Shown here piece by piece: positions 40,272 to 52,149 of a stretch of 64,000 nucleotides of DNA. Position numbers and translations under genes: made by a program. Each line of letters begins with the position of its first letter. The stretch's first letter is position 1. Source of the DNA: Ceratopteris richardii (Eukaryota > Streptophyta > Polypodiopsida > Polypodiales > Pteridaceae); NCBI GenBank assembly GCA_020310875.1, contig CM035435.1, positions 69,350,955 through 69,414,954 of the forward strand, given 5' to 3'. A model generated the notes under the pieces. That model worked only from the letters and a program-made list of their open reading frames with translations, had not been told where the DNA came from and made no database searches.

Positions 40272-41176
40272 CTATGAGTATCCACCTCTTTGGTATCCTC
40301 TTCCTCTGTGATTTTTGTAATTCCTGAAACACTCATCTGTAGTATGATTTGATAAACCACAAATTTTGCATGTTGAGGAGTTATATGATCTCCCCCTACC
40401 TTGCTTACCTCCTCTGCCTCTTCCTCTTGATGATCTACCTCTTCCTACATAGTTGGCTTGGGAGGTAGAGCCTTCATCTTCCACCTTCTTGCTCTTGCCT
40501 TTATCTTTAGACTTTTTATCTGTATATAAGGCAGAGGAGTTATTACCTTTAGATGTATCTCCATTCTTGTTGAGCTTTGCTTCATGAGTAAACAGTTGTC
40601 CCATGAGAGTTGTAAGATCTTGAATTTGCATGTCCATGTAGAGGTCCATGGCAGTGGTGAAGCTTTCCCATTTGTCATCGGCCTTGATCCCATTGATCAC
40701 TTGCCTCACAATCTGTTCTTCTTCAATCTCTTCTCCTATGCTTGCCCATTGATATGCTACATCTTTAATCTTTGTCACAAATTCTGAAATAGCTTGCTTA
40801 GGTTGCTTCCTTAATGTTGTGAATTCAATCCACAACTGATTTTTCCTAGCCCTTGTGTTGGAGGAAAAATATGATGACAAGGTTTCCCAAGTCTCTTGGG
40901 ATGTCTTACAATTTCTAATAGGTGGCAAAAGAAAATTAGAGATGGAGTTGAGTACTAATAAGACCTTGCCAATGCATCCTTAGCACACCATGTGTTGAGC
41001 TTTTCATGTTCTTCCTTTGTTGGCAATCCTCTTGTTTTGAATGAGGGCAATTCCTCATCTCCTGAGATGTATCCATAGAGACTCCTTCCTTGTAAGTAGG
41101 TCTTCATCCTCAGAGACCATGCCTGATAGTTTTTCCTATCCAATTTATCAATAAATGAAGGAAAACCATCTCCCAT
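40272..41176 (-). pseudogene. Copia gag (element H)
   Basis: It opens MGDGFPSFIDKLDRKNYQAW, a common copia gag start, with SQETWETLSSYFSSNTRARK in the capsid-like part, an Arg/Gly-rich stretch, and one zinc knuckle CKICGLSNHTTDEC of the usual C-x2-C-x4-H-x4-C spacing. This spacing contrasts with the shorter knuckles of the gypsy elements around it. Confidence 0.85.
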
Positions 41177-41189
41177 TTTACCTTAGTTT

Positions 41190-41201
41190 GCTCTGATACC
41201 A
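41190..41201 (-). promoter_or_regulatory. Primer binding site of copia element H
   Basis: The minus strand reads TGGTATCAGAGC, the complement of initiator Met-tRNA, one base after the LTR end CCCAACA. This is the classic copia primer site. Confidence 0.9.
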
Positions 41202-41202
41202 T

Positions 41203-42254
41203 TGTTGGGAAAGATGGATGGATGCTCCAAGAGATTGAGTAGGTACTGCCAAGACCTGCTTTGTACCTCTTTTGCTTCAGACTTGATAAGTGGAACTCCT
41301 TAGATTTCTAATGACACCATAAAATGGGCTATGTACTTTGGAAGTGATGTGTGTAATGAATGAATCAAAACAGATAACTTTGAAACTGAAAATCTCAAGA
41401 AAACCTTCTATTTGTGTCTTGACACCTGCTGGATCTTTTGCTCAGTATGACCAACACAATAGGAATTGGAAAAATTACTTTAGGGGTATCTAATTAGCTT
41501 AGCAAGCTAACTATTCCAAGTGGAATAATGTAAAAAGATAAACTATGCTCATAGAAATCAATTTAGCAAATAAAGCTATACCCTCGATTTTTTAGGACTG
41601 TAGCAGACATTGACCAGTGATCACCTCGACGCGTATTTCTCTGAACTGGCTGAATAGAATCTCCTCAAATTTTGACAGCACGTAGATAAATTTGAGCTGA
41701 ATCCAACAAGCTTTGAATCACTAAATGCGGTGAAGAATTGACCGAGATATGTACTCCACAAGTTGACAGACTTTTGAGTAGTATGACATAGAACTCAGAA
41801 ATGAAGAATGTGAATGTATGTATTAATGAACACTTGTATACAAATCCATTGGCATGAAAATTATTGCCTAATGGTGTAGATAGGTGTGGGCTAGAGTGTA
41901 GGCCTCACACACACTCAGAATCAGTAATGAGAAGCTCGGAAAATGATGAGTTCTTTCCGCGACTTTTCCATGACCATTCTTGTAGAGAATGAGTAAAAAT
42001 TTGAATTCAAATTCAAACTTTTGGCTCCCTATGATCAAGCTCCTATATCCTAGGAGATATTCCTTCAATCAAAAGCTAACTTTTTCCAAGAATAATCTTG
42101 GTAGGTTTACAAAAGATTCCAAGTCAATTTGACTTTTACAAGATGGGTAAAGTAGTAATTAACTACTAGCAATAGTTCCTATGCTTCTCCATGTGTGTAT
42201 TAACTTCAAGATATCCATCAAGCCAACTGTGTAGGCTTGTGAATTACACCAACA
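41203..42254 (-). repeat. 5' LTR of copia element H
   Basis: It runs TGTTGGGAAAG ... ACACCAACA on the plus strand, about 1.05 kb. The inner end is fixed by the primer site. The outer end is set by a TG/CA boundary and is less sure, as the partner LTR is absent. Confidence 0.7.
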
Positions 42255-43008
42255 TTGATGAGCTTGAAGGTCTGCAACTTGAGTGATGCTTAACCATTGC
42301 ATGTACGAGAGCATCCAGGGAGATATCTGCAAGAGGTAGTTTGATACCCTGAGAATCCTTGTCCGTATACTGGGTGAGAAGACTCCTGCTTATGGTGAGC
42401 TAAAGAGAATATGTGAAACTAAGCTTGGTGTAGTTAGCCAATGTTGTTTGCCAAGGAATATAAAGAAATTCAATTCTCAGTATTTAGCAAATGTTGCTTT
42501 GAAAAGAGGAGACATGACCAAGCACTCAAAAAATTTCATGAGTGGCCCCTCAACACGGACATTCATCGACAATGTTCCATCACACATGCCGGGTGCCCAA
42601 CATGATGAGATACACATCCATCAACCCTTCATCGTGGTAAGTATCTTTACTTTGGTAGCACCATAACCATGATAGATTAGGAAACCTCTTAGTCAGCATA
42701 CCCTTGAGCACTTCGCTCAAGACCCCCAATTTTTGCACCATACTTCTTCCAATGCATTTTCCAAGCAAGCATGCATAGGGCTACATTACAAGGCCATGCA
42801 CAAGACACATATTTTCCTCAACCCATGCACGAACACACTTACCCATCATTCATTATGGGTTATGCGTACTTGGCATGACTACTATGAACATCACCTTTGG
42901 GCAGTCGAGAAGATATCAGGAGGACAACATCAATACCTAGGACATGATTCATAGCTTGCAATGGATCCAACTCAACCTTGACAACCTCTTTTGAGAAACT
43001 AGCAGTTA
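42255..43008 (+). other. Decayed part of element D between copia insertion and 3' end
   Basis: By position this should hold the extra ORF of D, but only short open frames remain and no motif of the A extra ORF is sure. No other gene is seen. Confidence 0.35.
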
Positions 43009-43191
43009 GTGGAAGTTTACAACGACACAGTCTCACTGGAATATAGGGACAAAACACATACAAAGGAAGGACACTACCTCTCAAAGCACTACAAACAACC
43101 ATTACCACAAGGGCCTGTCAGGGACGATAGACTCGAGAGGGGGGGGAGTGTTGGAACTCAAGGTCAAGCACAAGTCAAAGGAATGCTTTAA
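43009..43191 (+). pseudogene. End of extra ORF remnant of element D, over polypurine tract
   Basis: A short frame ends in GPVRDDRLERGGSVGT, encoded over the polypurine tract and into the LTR, in the same codon register as A, B and F. The upstream part is too decayed to compare. Confidence 0.65.
43135..43148 (+). promoter_or_regulatory. Polypurine tract of element D
   Basis: GAGAGGGGGGGGAG directly before LTR start TGTTGGAAC. Confidence 0.85.
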
Positions 43192-43630
43192 AGAAGTGGA
43201 CACAAAAGAAGAGGAGAAGGTAGGGAACTCCAAGAAGTGTATGTCAAATTTTCAGAAGAAATCCCTACAAAAATAGTGATTTTCATCACTAAAAACCATT
43301 GTAAATACCATTTTCCATTTTTGTAACTCCATTTTGCTCAAGTCGAGGAGTCCTCGAGCTTGAGGAGTATCAGAAGTATCATCCTACCAATTTTCATAAT
43401 TTTTAGACTTCGGTTGAGCCTTCAAATAAACCCTCGAACCTAATTTTTAACTAGGCCGGACACTAGGTCTGGATAGGGCCAAAACTAGTCCAAAAACTAT
43501 AAAAAGAGCTAGAGAGCTCATTTTTGAGGTTAGCTTGTTAGAGAATAGAGCTTTGTAAGAGAACTCTTTTGGCAATTGAAGCTTTCCATTGTTTCTCTCT
43601 TTTATCTTACCCTGTGCGTGTGTGTGTATG
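43149..43630 (+). repeat. 3' LTR of element D, incomplete
   Basis: Matches the first 480 or so bases of the 5' LTR with about 5% differences by eye and stops in a TG-rich tract where the F LTR begins in opposite orientation. Confidence 0.85.
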
Positions 43631-44348
43631 TGTAGCTCAGTGATGAGTAGCACCTCCTTTAATGTCAATCTGGGAAGACATGAGGATGGTATGAAGACCT
43701 CGAACAAGTGATGGCACAAGTGTGTGAGTGAGAAGCACACTAACATGCACACGCATACACACACATGTGCACACAAGGTAAGACAAAGAGAGAGAAGCAA
43801 TGGAGTTCTTTAGATTACTCAAAAGTGCTCTTACAAGTTCAATTCTACAACAAGCTAACCCCCAAAAATGAGCTCTCTAGCTCTTTTTATAGTTTTTGAA
43901 TAGCTTTGGCCCTGTCTAGACCTAGTGTCCAGCCTAGTTAAAAATTAGGTTCTAGGGCCTATTTGGAGGCTCAAACGGAGTCTAAAAAATATGAAAATTG
44001 ATAGGTAGGTACTTCTAATGCTCCTCAAGCTCAAGGACTCCTTGTCTTGCACAAAATGGAGCTATAAAAATATGAAATGGTATTTACAATGGCTTTTAGT
44101 GATGAAAATCACTATTTTTGTAGGGATTTCTTCTAACAATTTGACATACACTTCCTAGAGCTCCCTACTTGCTCCTTCTTCTTGTGTGTCCACCTCTTTG
44201 ATGTGCTCTTGTGATTTTTCCTTGACCTTTAGCTTCATGAAAAATGATGGCCTACTTGCCAGATCTTCTTTGACTGCTTTGCCTACTTGGCCCTTCACGT
44301 TGGCTCCCTTGTCTTGTAAGTCCTTGACTGCCCTGACCACTACCAACA
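43631..44348 (-). repeat. 3' LTR of element F
   Basis: About 718 bp from TGTAGCTCAG to CTACCAACA (plus strand), next to a polypurine tract. It shares the AGTGAT/ATCACT hairpin, the palindrome-like GAGGA motif and the TATAAAAAG block with A, D and E. It is the head-to-head neighbour of the D 3' LTR and is similar enough to form an inverted repeat with it. Confidence 0.8.
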
Positions 44349-44362
44349 CTCCCCGCTCTCTC
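44349..44362 (-). promoter_or_regulatory. Polypurine tract of element F
   Basis: The minus strand reads GAGAGAGCGGGGAG directly before LTR start TGTTGGTAG. It is also part of the extra ORF. Confidence 0.75.
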
Positions 44363-45805
44363 GCGTCTATCGTCTCTGACAGACCCTTGTTGTGTGGACC
44401 GTTGGATGTAGTACTCCACGACATATGTGGCTAAGTGATGTTCTGCTATTCTCAGTCCTTTGGCCAAATCAGTAAGTAGGGCATCCCAGTCTACTAGGCC
44501 GGGTACCTCTGGATGTGGCATGCGTAGCTGTTCTGAGTGGAGAGCCTGTTCAACTGCAAATAGCTGTAATAGGTGAGATGGCTTGGGTATGAATATCTCG
44601 GAATGATATTCCCAGAACCCTGTGATAAAACATTTCCTCAAATGTTTTCTTGAAGCAGGCTGGTAGGTACTTGATACGAGCATGCCATGCATAGACAACG
44701 TTGATGGGTGGTGTTGTGCTCATATCGTAGGCGAGATCCTAGTTTCCTTCATTGAATCCGAGAGCCGAAAGGTGAGGTGCTTTGACATTTCGAAAGGTTC
44801 TGAAAGTGATCAGCATTAACTCAAATATTTTGAGGCACATCTGTGCCGTGATATCTGGTACATTTTTGAATCTGACTGCCTAGTGTCGGATGGTTGAAAT
44901 CATGTAGCCGACCATGGGTTGGCCACAAGGGGGTTCTAAGTACACATAGTTTAGCCACTTTTCACATCCTTTAACTGTCAAAACTGTTTTGGTGTACTCT
45001 GGCCAAGACCTTCGTCGAAAGATAGGGCAGTAGCATGGGTTATACTTGATGTATAAAGGCATGTTATTCCAAGTGCGTACCATCTCAGGGTATGTTTCAA
45101 GGAGACGTATCCTCCAGGTAGGTTGAAATATATTCCCATGCGTGGTGCTTGCAGGAATGTCATATGGTGCAAACTGTGTTGCCGAGGTTGGTTCTTTTGT
45201 TGTGCGCTGCTTTCTTTCAGCATTATAGTCTCCCATTAATACGCAGAATGGAACATACAAATCGTCGGACGTGCCAATCCACCGATGATGGGAGAGGTTT
45301 CTGAAGTAATCCGATTTGATGATGACTTCTTCCAATCGGGACATCGTCTGTATCTGTACTACAACTCTCTCATCATGGGTTGCACCAACCTTCTCTAACT
45401 TTTGCATCCATTCAGGAGCTTCGATCTCAATTGTGTCCATTCCTTCCTCGGTTTGCTTACCCCCTGGTGAAGGCATGGGTACATATGGGTCTTCAAAAAT
45501 CTTCTCCACTTCAATTGGAACTAAGTCCTTAGGTTTCGGCTCCACAAGGGGAGAGGGTTGACACTCATATTGCAGAACTTTATTTTGTAGTTCTGCCAGT
45601 TGTGCTCTGAGTTCTACGACTTCTTTAGATGTGTGTGCTGCGGCTGTGACTTCTTTTGGTGACTCTTGCTCAGCTGCCAGTTGCTTTAGCATGTTATCCC
45701 TCTCTTTTTCTAAGGCTGCATGGGCTTCGAGAAGATCGGTGTGTGTTTCCAATACAATTTTCATATTTTCAGATGGGATGGCCTTGAAATTCTCTGGGTC
45801 GATTT

Positions 45806-46575
45806 TGTCGGAACATCAAGCTTACACTATGCTTGAGGTGGATTTGATCTACATCAAAGGCTATCGCGTCGAAAGAATGTCCGTTGGAGAGTTCTTTTTC
45901 ATATGCTCATTTATTGTATTTTTTTGAGAGATTTTTGATGGTTCATTTACCGTTCTAAAAGCCTTGATCTTCACACATGTAAAGATAGAAAGATAGAGCC
46001 CAAATCCCATGAATTTATGGTGGTTGAAGTTGCATTCAATCAAGCAATCAATCACCTGAAAGTAGATCAAACTAGATCTTCACTTTTCCTAGATTGTAGA
46101 AAAGTGAATTGATTCCCTCCAACAACCATTCCCACCTTCATCAATTTGTAAAAGTGGTGGAACACTCCTAGAGGCTATATAAAGACTTGGAATCACTTGT
46201 ACATTACATGGAAGCAATATACATACACTTGTGACCATTATTGTCTTGCTCCTTCAATTCTCTCCATCATCTTCTTCGCCAATAGTAATCTTACAGAGGC
46301 TTCTGCTCTCTCTTCAGAGCTCCAAATTGAGTGCAAGATGACTCATTGGAAAGGTATAAGTTTCTAGTTTATGCGTATAAATTTTCATAGCATTTGGTTC
46401 AGCAGATTTGGAAAAATCTGAGTTTTTCTACCTTGGGGTCAATCTCAGCGTATTCCTGAAAAATAGGAAGTACCACCGGTGAATGTCGCATTCATTCCTA
46501 TAGCATATTTTGCTTATTCCTTATAATTTTGTGCATTCCATACACTCAACCCTATGTGTATCACTCCCATAAAAG
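45806..46575. mobile_element. Unidentified 770-bp insert in element F extra ORF
   Basis: An AT-rich stretch interrupts the extra ORF of F and is flanked by 5-bp direct repeats GATTT (45801-45805 and 46576-46580). It starts TGTCGG and carries a TATA-like CTATATAAAG at 46175-46184, read on the plus strand. It has no long ORF. It could be a solo LTR of an unrelated element, although the right end does not finish in CA. Confidence 0.45.
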
Positions 46576-48627
46576 GATTTTTTCTAATTGTAATCACGCT
46601 GGTCGCTATGGGCATTTGAAGTTCATTGTCTCTTCCATAGATAGTAAGTTTTTTGAGCTAGTCAGTGGTGGTAGGAGGTGAAGGTGGTGGAGTTGGAGGG
46701 GAGGGTGGTAAAGGGGGTGATGGGGGTGCACTTGAGATATGGGCTTCATCAGTGTGATGAATGGTATGGGTTGTGCCCGTGGTGGTGGTGGGTGTGGTGC
46801 TGTGTGGTTATGATACCAAGACATTCATTTGTTTCCCTGGTCTAGGGGGACGTCTACCATATCTTTGCTCCAATCTTCACGAGTGTGCAAGAGCGGTATG
46901 CACTGTCTCAGGTACCCCCAATGCATCAGCAATCATGTCAAGGGTTGCCCTGTATTGCTCGTCCACACCTTCATCTTCCAAGATCTGGTTCATTAGGGCC
47001 TTTCCTGCTGCCAAGGATAGTTTATGTTGTTCTTGAACTCGGTTGATGGTGTCGTACAATATTTTCAATTGCTTCGTATAAGCAGGGGCACCTTCAAGTT
47101 CTAGTACAACTTCTTGCTCATATTCATGCTCTTCTTCGTCGGATAGTCCTTCTTGTTCATCCTCTTGCTCCTCTTTTGCAGTCTCCTCTTCGTCTTCATC
47201 CACCTCCACAACTTCTGGTTGACTTGGATGGGGTTGGTGTGTAGCAGTTTGTTGCCCGCTTGCTTGCTCTGCCTCAACTTCCAAATTAATAGCATTAATT
47301 ATTCTTGCTACCTCCTCATCCGTTAACTCCTCTAGCGTGAAGCCATGAGGGAACTCCAAATCAGTGGGTATCGATGGGAACACTAGATTCGGACCTTCCG
47401 CGCTATGCCTTGGTAAACTGATAGTGAAAGTTTGCACTCACCTTGGAAGTCGTGGATTTGTCTCTGGTGTCAGTGTAGCACCGCGGGCCTGTGCACAGGG
47501 CATCTGAATTGCTCCCCTCATTTTCTTGGATGGAGGCCCTGCAGTTGATAGTCTTCATTGAAATTCTTGCACCTTTTGCTTCTTATACCACTGTTGATGT
47601 GCCAAGTGTATTTGGTCAATAATCCAATGAGGCATGTTGATTGTCAAATTAAAGGCGTCTGCTAAGTATAAATTGAACCATATCTTCTTGGGTGGCATCG
47701 TGAATCTCTCTTGAGCAGGCAACGCAAAATGTTGCATGCACATTCGAAGGTGAATGGCAATAGTTGGTGTCATTGCCACCATGTCCTTTAGTTTAGTCAG
47801 GTTCCTGTTCTTCATGTTGTCTAGGACCATTGACTCTTTCTCTATGGGGATGTGCATACCCTTCACATCGAGAGCTTCCCTTACCAAATTGTTCGTCAAT
47901 TTGAAGCGCTTCAATTCATTAGCTCTTGTCAGAGATGGTAGGACAAAGGTGCTATACCCCTTTTTCTCTTTACTGGGAGTGAGGGTGCTAATCAACAATA
48001 TGAACACCTTAGAAAGTTCGGCTTCGGTAACTGGGCTTTGAAGTAATCATATAGTCCCGCCTTCTTCCATATCGGTTTCAACCCTTCATTATTTTGAAAC
48101 CTCTCAAACTCTCTGGTAAAGAAATGATACCGACCTCAGTGTCCGTTGAACTCTATTTTTGCCTCCCACAAGTAAGTTCCTTCTCCAAGAGGTCCTGCCA
48201 CAACACTTAACCAATGCGAGTTTTTGCTTACTGGTGATGTGTGCCCCTGGGGAGGATTCTGAACAGGTATGGCATGTAATGCTCTCAATGCCAGTGGTCT
48301 TTCCTTCAACTCCTCCTCAATGGGGAGACTTTCAATGTCCACAATCTGAGGGTTGGTGCTTGCCTGGGAGCTAGTTCCTGCAGCCTCGGCCATATTGAAG
48401 GGATTGGTCATCGGTTCTGTGAGAATATACAAATGAATGTTAACATTGCAAATGGACACCAAGTGGCCATGTGTCCCCGTTACAACATTAACATGAGTTT
48501 TTTAGTGATAAGTTAGTTAGTCAGTGAGTGCTCGGTGATTGTGGATGTAGTTAGTGGATGATTTGTCCTAAGAGCTAAATGGAAAGTTGCAGTGTGAGAA
48601 TGATGTAGTTAGTAGGTGGGCTTGAAT

Positions 48628-49275
48628 TTACAAGTGGGGGTCGGGGGGTTTATTACAAGCTTTGGGCAGCCAAACACACTGGATGGCTTTCGGTTTTGGT
48701 TCTCTGGAGACTCTAGAGGGATTTGTGAGAGTTTCTGCTTGGAAATGAGGCTTTTTGGGGACCCATTTACAAGTGATTCTACTCGTGCTCATGGGTGAAT
48801 ATGTGTTCGTGCGTGATGTATAAGAGTGGGTGTCAGCTGTTTGAGTGAGTGAACCATGTTGTACAGAGTGTGGTTTATGTGTGGCTATTTGAGCCCGCAA
48901 GCAAGCCTTAGCCACCCAAATTTGTCTTGATTGTGGGTCAACCTTCATCGACTTCCTGGGTACCCATATAGACTTGACTTTCGTAGGAGAATTTTTGAAG
49001 AATTTCTTATTAGTGTCGTGTCGTTGATCACTAATAGGAAATTGAGCCAGTTGTTGTGACTTGATTGCAATAGGATGCTCGCCTTTCCGCACCCACATTT
49101 GTTTTGGTGGTTGGGACACCTTGCTTCGTACTTTCTTTTGGCTTCGAGCATAGGTAGTCTGCTTTTTCTGCATTTTATTTGCCTGTGGTTGCTGCATCCC
49201 AATGGCCTTTGGAAAAGAAGGTAGTTCCACCGTATCCTTGGCTTCTTTGTTGAGATAATCATCCCTCTGCATCAC
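48628..49275 (-). pseudogene. Pol C-terminal tail of element F with IWVPK motifs
   Basis: A Lys/Gln/Ser-rich tail with KQMWVRKGEH, KSIWVPRKS, RQIWVAKAC, CKWVPKKP and QCVWLPKAC, five related motifs at intervals of about 25-45 residues. It matches the A tail (four motifs) in place and style. Confidence 0.65.
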
Positions 49276-49439
49276 ATAGTTTTGGACAAGAATAGCATGG
49301 TCATCTTCATGTGTACTCCTGGAAGGACCAGGAGTGTGTTCCTTTCCTAGTTCCTTGAGTGCTCCATTGTCTAACTCAACTGTAATACGACTCTGATTTA
49401 CCCATACCTGAAGAAGTCCACTTCTTAGGTTTAGGTTGA

Positions 49440-49780
49440 CTGCATGATCATAGATCTAGTCTTGACCCAAGACCAGAGGCTCAGTGAGATCCTCATCTTG
49501 ACACACTAGTACTTTAACTGTCAGTAAAACATCTTGAATGTAGAGGGGAAGTTCCACCTCACCCATGCAAGGGGTCTCCATGCCTCCCAATCCTATGAGA
49601 TATGCTTCTATAGGATTGACATTTAATTTCAACTTTTGACAGTAAGAAAATTTAACAGCACTAGTGGTGGCACCTGAGTCAATCAAGGCCCTTACAGTCC
49701 TTGCACTCTTTCCTTGTCCTATCTCTACGGTTACAAAAGGGTGTTGATCAATTATTCTATGAGAACTAATACTTGAAACT
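49440..49780 (-). pseudogene. Second retropepsin-like domain of element F
   Basis: VRALIDSGATTSAVKFS, IGLGGMETPCMGEVEL and LVLGQD occur in order after the integrase, nearly the same as in A and D. Confidence 0.75.
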
Positions 49781-49799
49781 TCACACATTGCCATATGAT

Positions 49800-52120
49800 A
49801 TCCTGGGTGCGCATAGTCATCTAGCCTAGGCTGATCTCTACCCTGTCTTCTCAACTTCATTCTTCGGATGCGTTCCAATGCTTCTGCCTGTGCCTCTTCT
49901 CGAATTCGCTTTTCCTCTTCTTTACGTTTCTTTGCAGTATTGAGTCGATTTAACATCTCCTCTGTGAGGGGTTCTTGATATAATTTGACTCTGCATCCAC
50001 TGATGTAACTAGGGAGGACATCACCTTCTAGTGTAGCTAGCTGAACTGCTCCACTCGTTGAGATCCTATTTATGATCATAGGTCCATAACCTCTCTTCTC
50101 TAGTTTTCGTGCATGTTGCTTTAAAGTGTAGACTAAGACTAGGTCTCCTGCTTTCAAGCCTTTTTCCTTCACATGAGCATCAAAATATGCCTTCTATCTT
50201 TTCTTAGTTGCATATATTCCTGCTGCCGCTCTCAATCGTGTTTCACCCAATCGTTCAAGATTAAAGATTCTAGAGGAGAGCTCATGCCCTGTCCACTCAT
50301 GCTCTTGTGCTACTTTCAATGTAGGTATCAAGAAGTCCAATAGTAGCACTGCATTTTGACCAAACACCATTTGAAAGGGAGTGGCTTGGAGTACCGTTTT
50401 ATAGGCAACTCGGTATGCCCAAACAACATGGTGTAGCTGTTTGTCCCAATCAAAGCGTTTATTATTCACTAATTTGGTCAGCACATTGCATAGAATCTTA
50501 TTTGTGCTCTCGGCTTGCCCATTAGCTTGTGGCTGATAGGGGGCCGACTTCTTGTGTATCACCAAGAATTCTTGGAGAAGATTTTTAACCTCATTTAAGA
50601 AGTGCGTGCCTCTATCACTTACTAGCTCGATAGGTAGCCCGTATCTTGTGAACACATTCTCAAATAAGAACTTAGCTGTCGTTTGGGCATCGTTATTCGT
50701 GGTGGATTTTACCTCTACCCACTTGGTTAGATAGTCTGTGGCCACAATGATATATTCAGCATGTGAACCCTTAGCTGGGGGATTAATAGGACCAACAAAG
50801 TCTATTCCCCACTTAGAGAATGCACGTCCACCCATCAGGGGTTTCAATGGCATCTCATCCTTACGTATAGGATACTGAGTTCGCTGACAGACATCACACC
50901 TCTTCAAATAGGTATGTGCATCCATGTGAAGGGTCGGCCACCACAAACATGCAAATAGTATAGCCTTGATTACCCGATCTGGTCCAAAATGTCCTCCTGC
51001 TACACCCTGGTGAGCAGTTTCCAATATCTTGAGGTATTCGCTCTCATGGACACATAACTTGTATAGATTGTCACCAATGAGTGAGTAATCTAGGGCTTCT
51101 TGTTCTAAACTTCTTTGCCTTTTCAGGGTCATATCTTGAGGGAATGTTTTTGTCCTCAAGAAGGCTACTAGTGGTTCACTCCAATCTGGTATTAGGGACA
51201 CTTGGTATAGTGTGGCATGCTCCACAAGTGGTCTAATACGACAGACTGTGCATTCTTTACACATCTTATGTACGTCAGCTTCCATAGTAGGCCAATGCAC
51301 TCTGAATCTCCTTAGTGTCTGTAAAGTTCTTTGCCTCGAATGGTAATGCTCTAATGCACCTACATGTGCTAATTGCAACCATTTTGCATACTCGTCCTCT
51401 TCAACACAACAAGCCAATATCCCTTGATCGGTCTGTTTGTACATACTTCCTACCATGATCTCGTATTTTTGGGCTTTTACTACCTCCCTATCTTGTGTGT
51501 TTATTACTGGGTGGTTAGGCCCGTATGTCAATATTGGCACTAATGGCTTAGCCCACTAAGGTACAACTTCCAACAAGTAAGCATCAGGAAGATCATCTGA
51601 TACTCCTTGTGGGGCCTCTCCAAATGTGAGCCTCGAGAGATGGTCTGCTCTCAAGTGAGTCTTCTTTCCTCACCACAACCTCAAAGTCATATTCCATTAG
51701 CAAGAGGAACCATCTTACTAATTTGCCTGTATTGCATGGTTTGTTTACCAAGTACAACAATGCCTGATGATCAGTAAAAGATTTAAACTTATTTGCGAGC
51801 AAATAGTGTCTAAATTTTTTAACTGCATATACCATGCCTAATCCTTCTCGTTCAGTGGTGATATAGTTTCGTTCAGCTGCATTCAACTGTCTACTAGCAT
51901 AGGCAATTGGAAGATCCATATTACCTTCACGAGTAGGTTGTGCGAGTACACATCCAATAGCATAATTGGATGCATCCACGTGAACATGAAAGGGCTTATT
52001 CCAATCTGGTGTGGTCAAGATTGGTGCTGAACATAATCGTCATTTAAGCTCATTGAAGGAGTTCTCACACTCGTGAGTCCACTCGAAATTGGTTAAAAGT
52101 CTATACAGAGGCTTTGCTAT
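49800..52120 (-). pseudogene. RNase H, tandem zinc modules and integrase of element F
   Basis: RNase H (FHVHVDASNYAIGCVLAQ, TDHQALLYLVN, RWFLLLMEY) lies near 51600-52100. Two HHCC modules (AHVGALEHYH ... CKECTVC and AHQGVAGGH ... CDVCQRTQ) lie at about 50880-51480. The integrase core (WGIDFVGPI, VSDRGTHFLNE, QANGQAEST) and C-terminal region continue to about 49800. Close to the corresponding part of E. A few breaks. Confidence 0.8.
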
Positions 52121-52149
52121 GATGGCATACATGTGTATAAACCATTGGT

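Larger units (their letters stand above)
38215..42254 (-). mobile_element. Element H: Ty1/copia retrotransposon, truncated
   Basis: The minus-strand order LTR, initiator-Met primer site, gag, protease, integrase, then the start of RT identifies Ty1/copia. The 5' LTR is at 41203-42254. The element ends within RT at its left side, and no second LTR was found, so the 3' part is absent. It lies within D, so it entered after D did. Several breaks; age cannot be set without a second LTR. Confidence 0.85.
32649..43630 (+). mobile_element. Element D: Ty3/gypsy-superfamily element, plus strand, shortened
   Basis: D has a 5' LTR (32649-33256), an Asp-tRNA-type primer site, a leader with a repeat array, gag, integrase core, second retropepsin-like domain, an extra-ORF remnant with a polypurine tract, and a 3' LTR incomplete at 43630. 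No canonical protease, RT, RNase H or zinc module was found, so it is non-autonomous. A copia element (H) interrupts it. The comparable parts of the LTRs differ at about 5% by eye, so its age is near that of B. It is heavily broken, with more than ten breaks. It is the only gypsy element in the window on the plus strand. Confidence 0.85.
44252..48462 (-). pseudogene. Extra ORF region of element F (decayed)
   Basis: Pieces follow the order of the A extra ORF. The N-terminal part has KNSHWLSVVAGPLGEG, then CMQHFALPAQERFTMPPKKI and MPHWIIDQIHLAHQQW. A very acidic Glu/Gln linker lies near 47100-47290 and a Pro/His-rich stretch near 46680-46800. A coiled coil (MKIVLETHTDLLEAHAALEK) precedes the C-terminal domain (YNPCYCPIFRRRSW, FWEYHSEIFIPKPSHLL). 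The end, GSVRDDRRERAGSVGS, is encoded over the polypurine tract into the LTR. Several breaks and one 770-bp insert. Function unknown, as for A. Confidence 0.75.

Noticed and set aside
43600-43800. TG/CA microsatellites in LTRs as a separate feature
   Set aside because: They are part of every LTR of this family (also near 6630, 23180, 33120 and 62110) and are simple repeats inside the LTRs.
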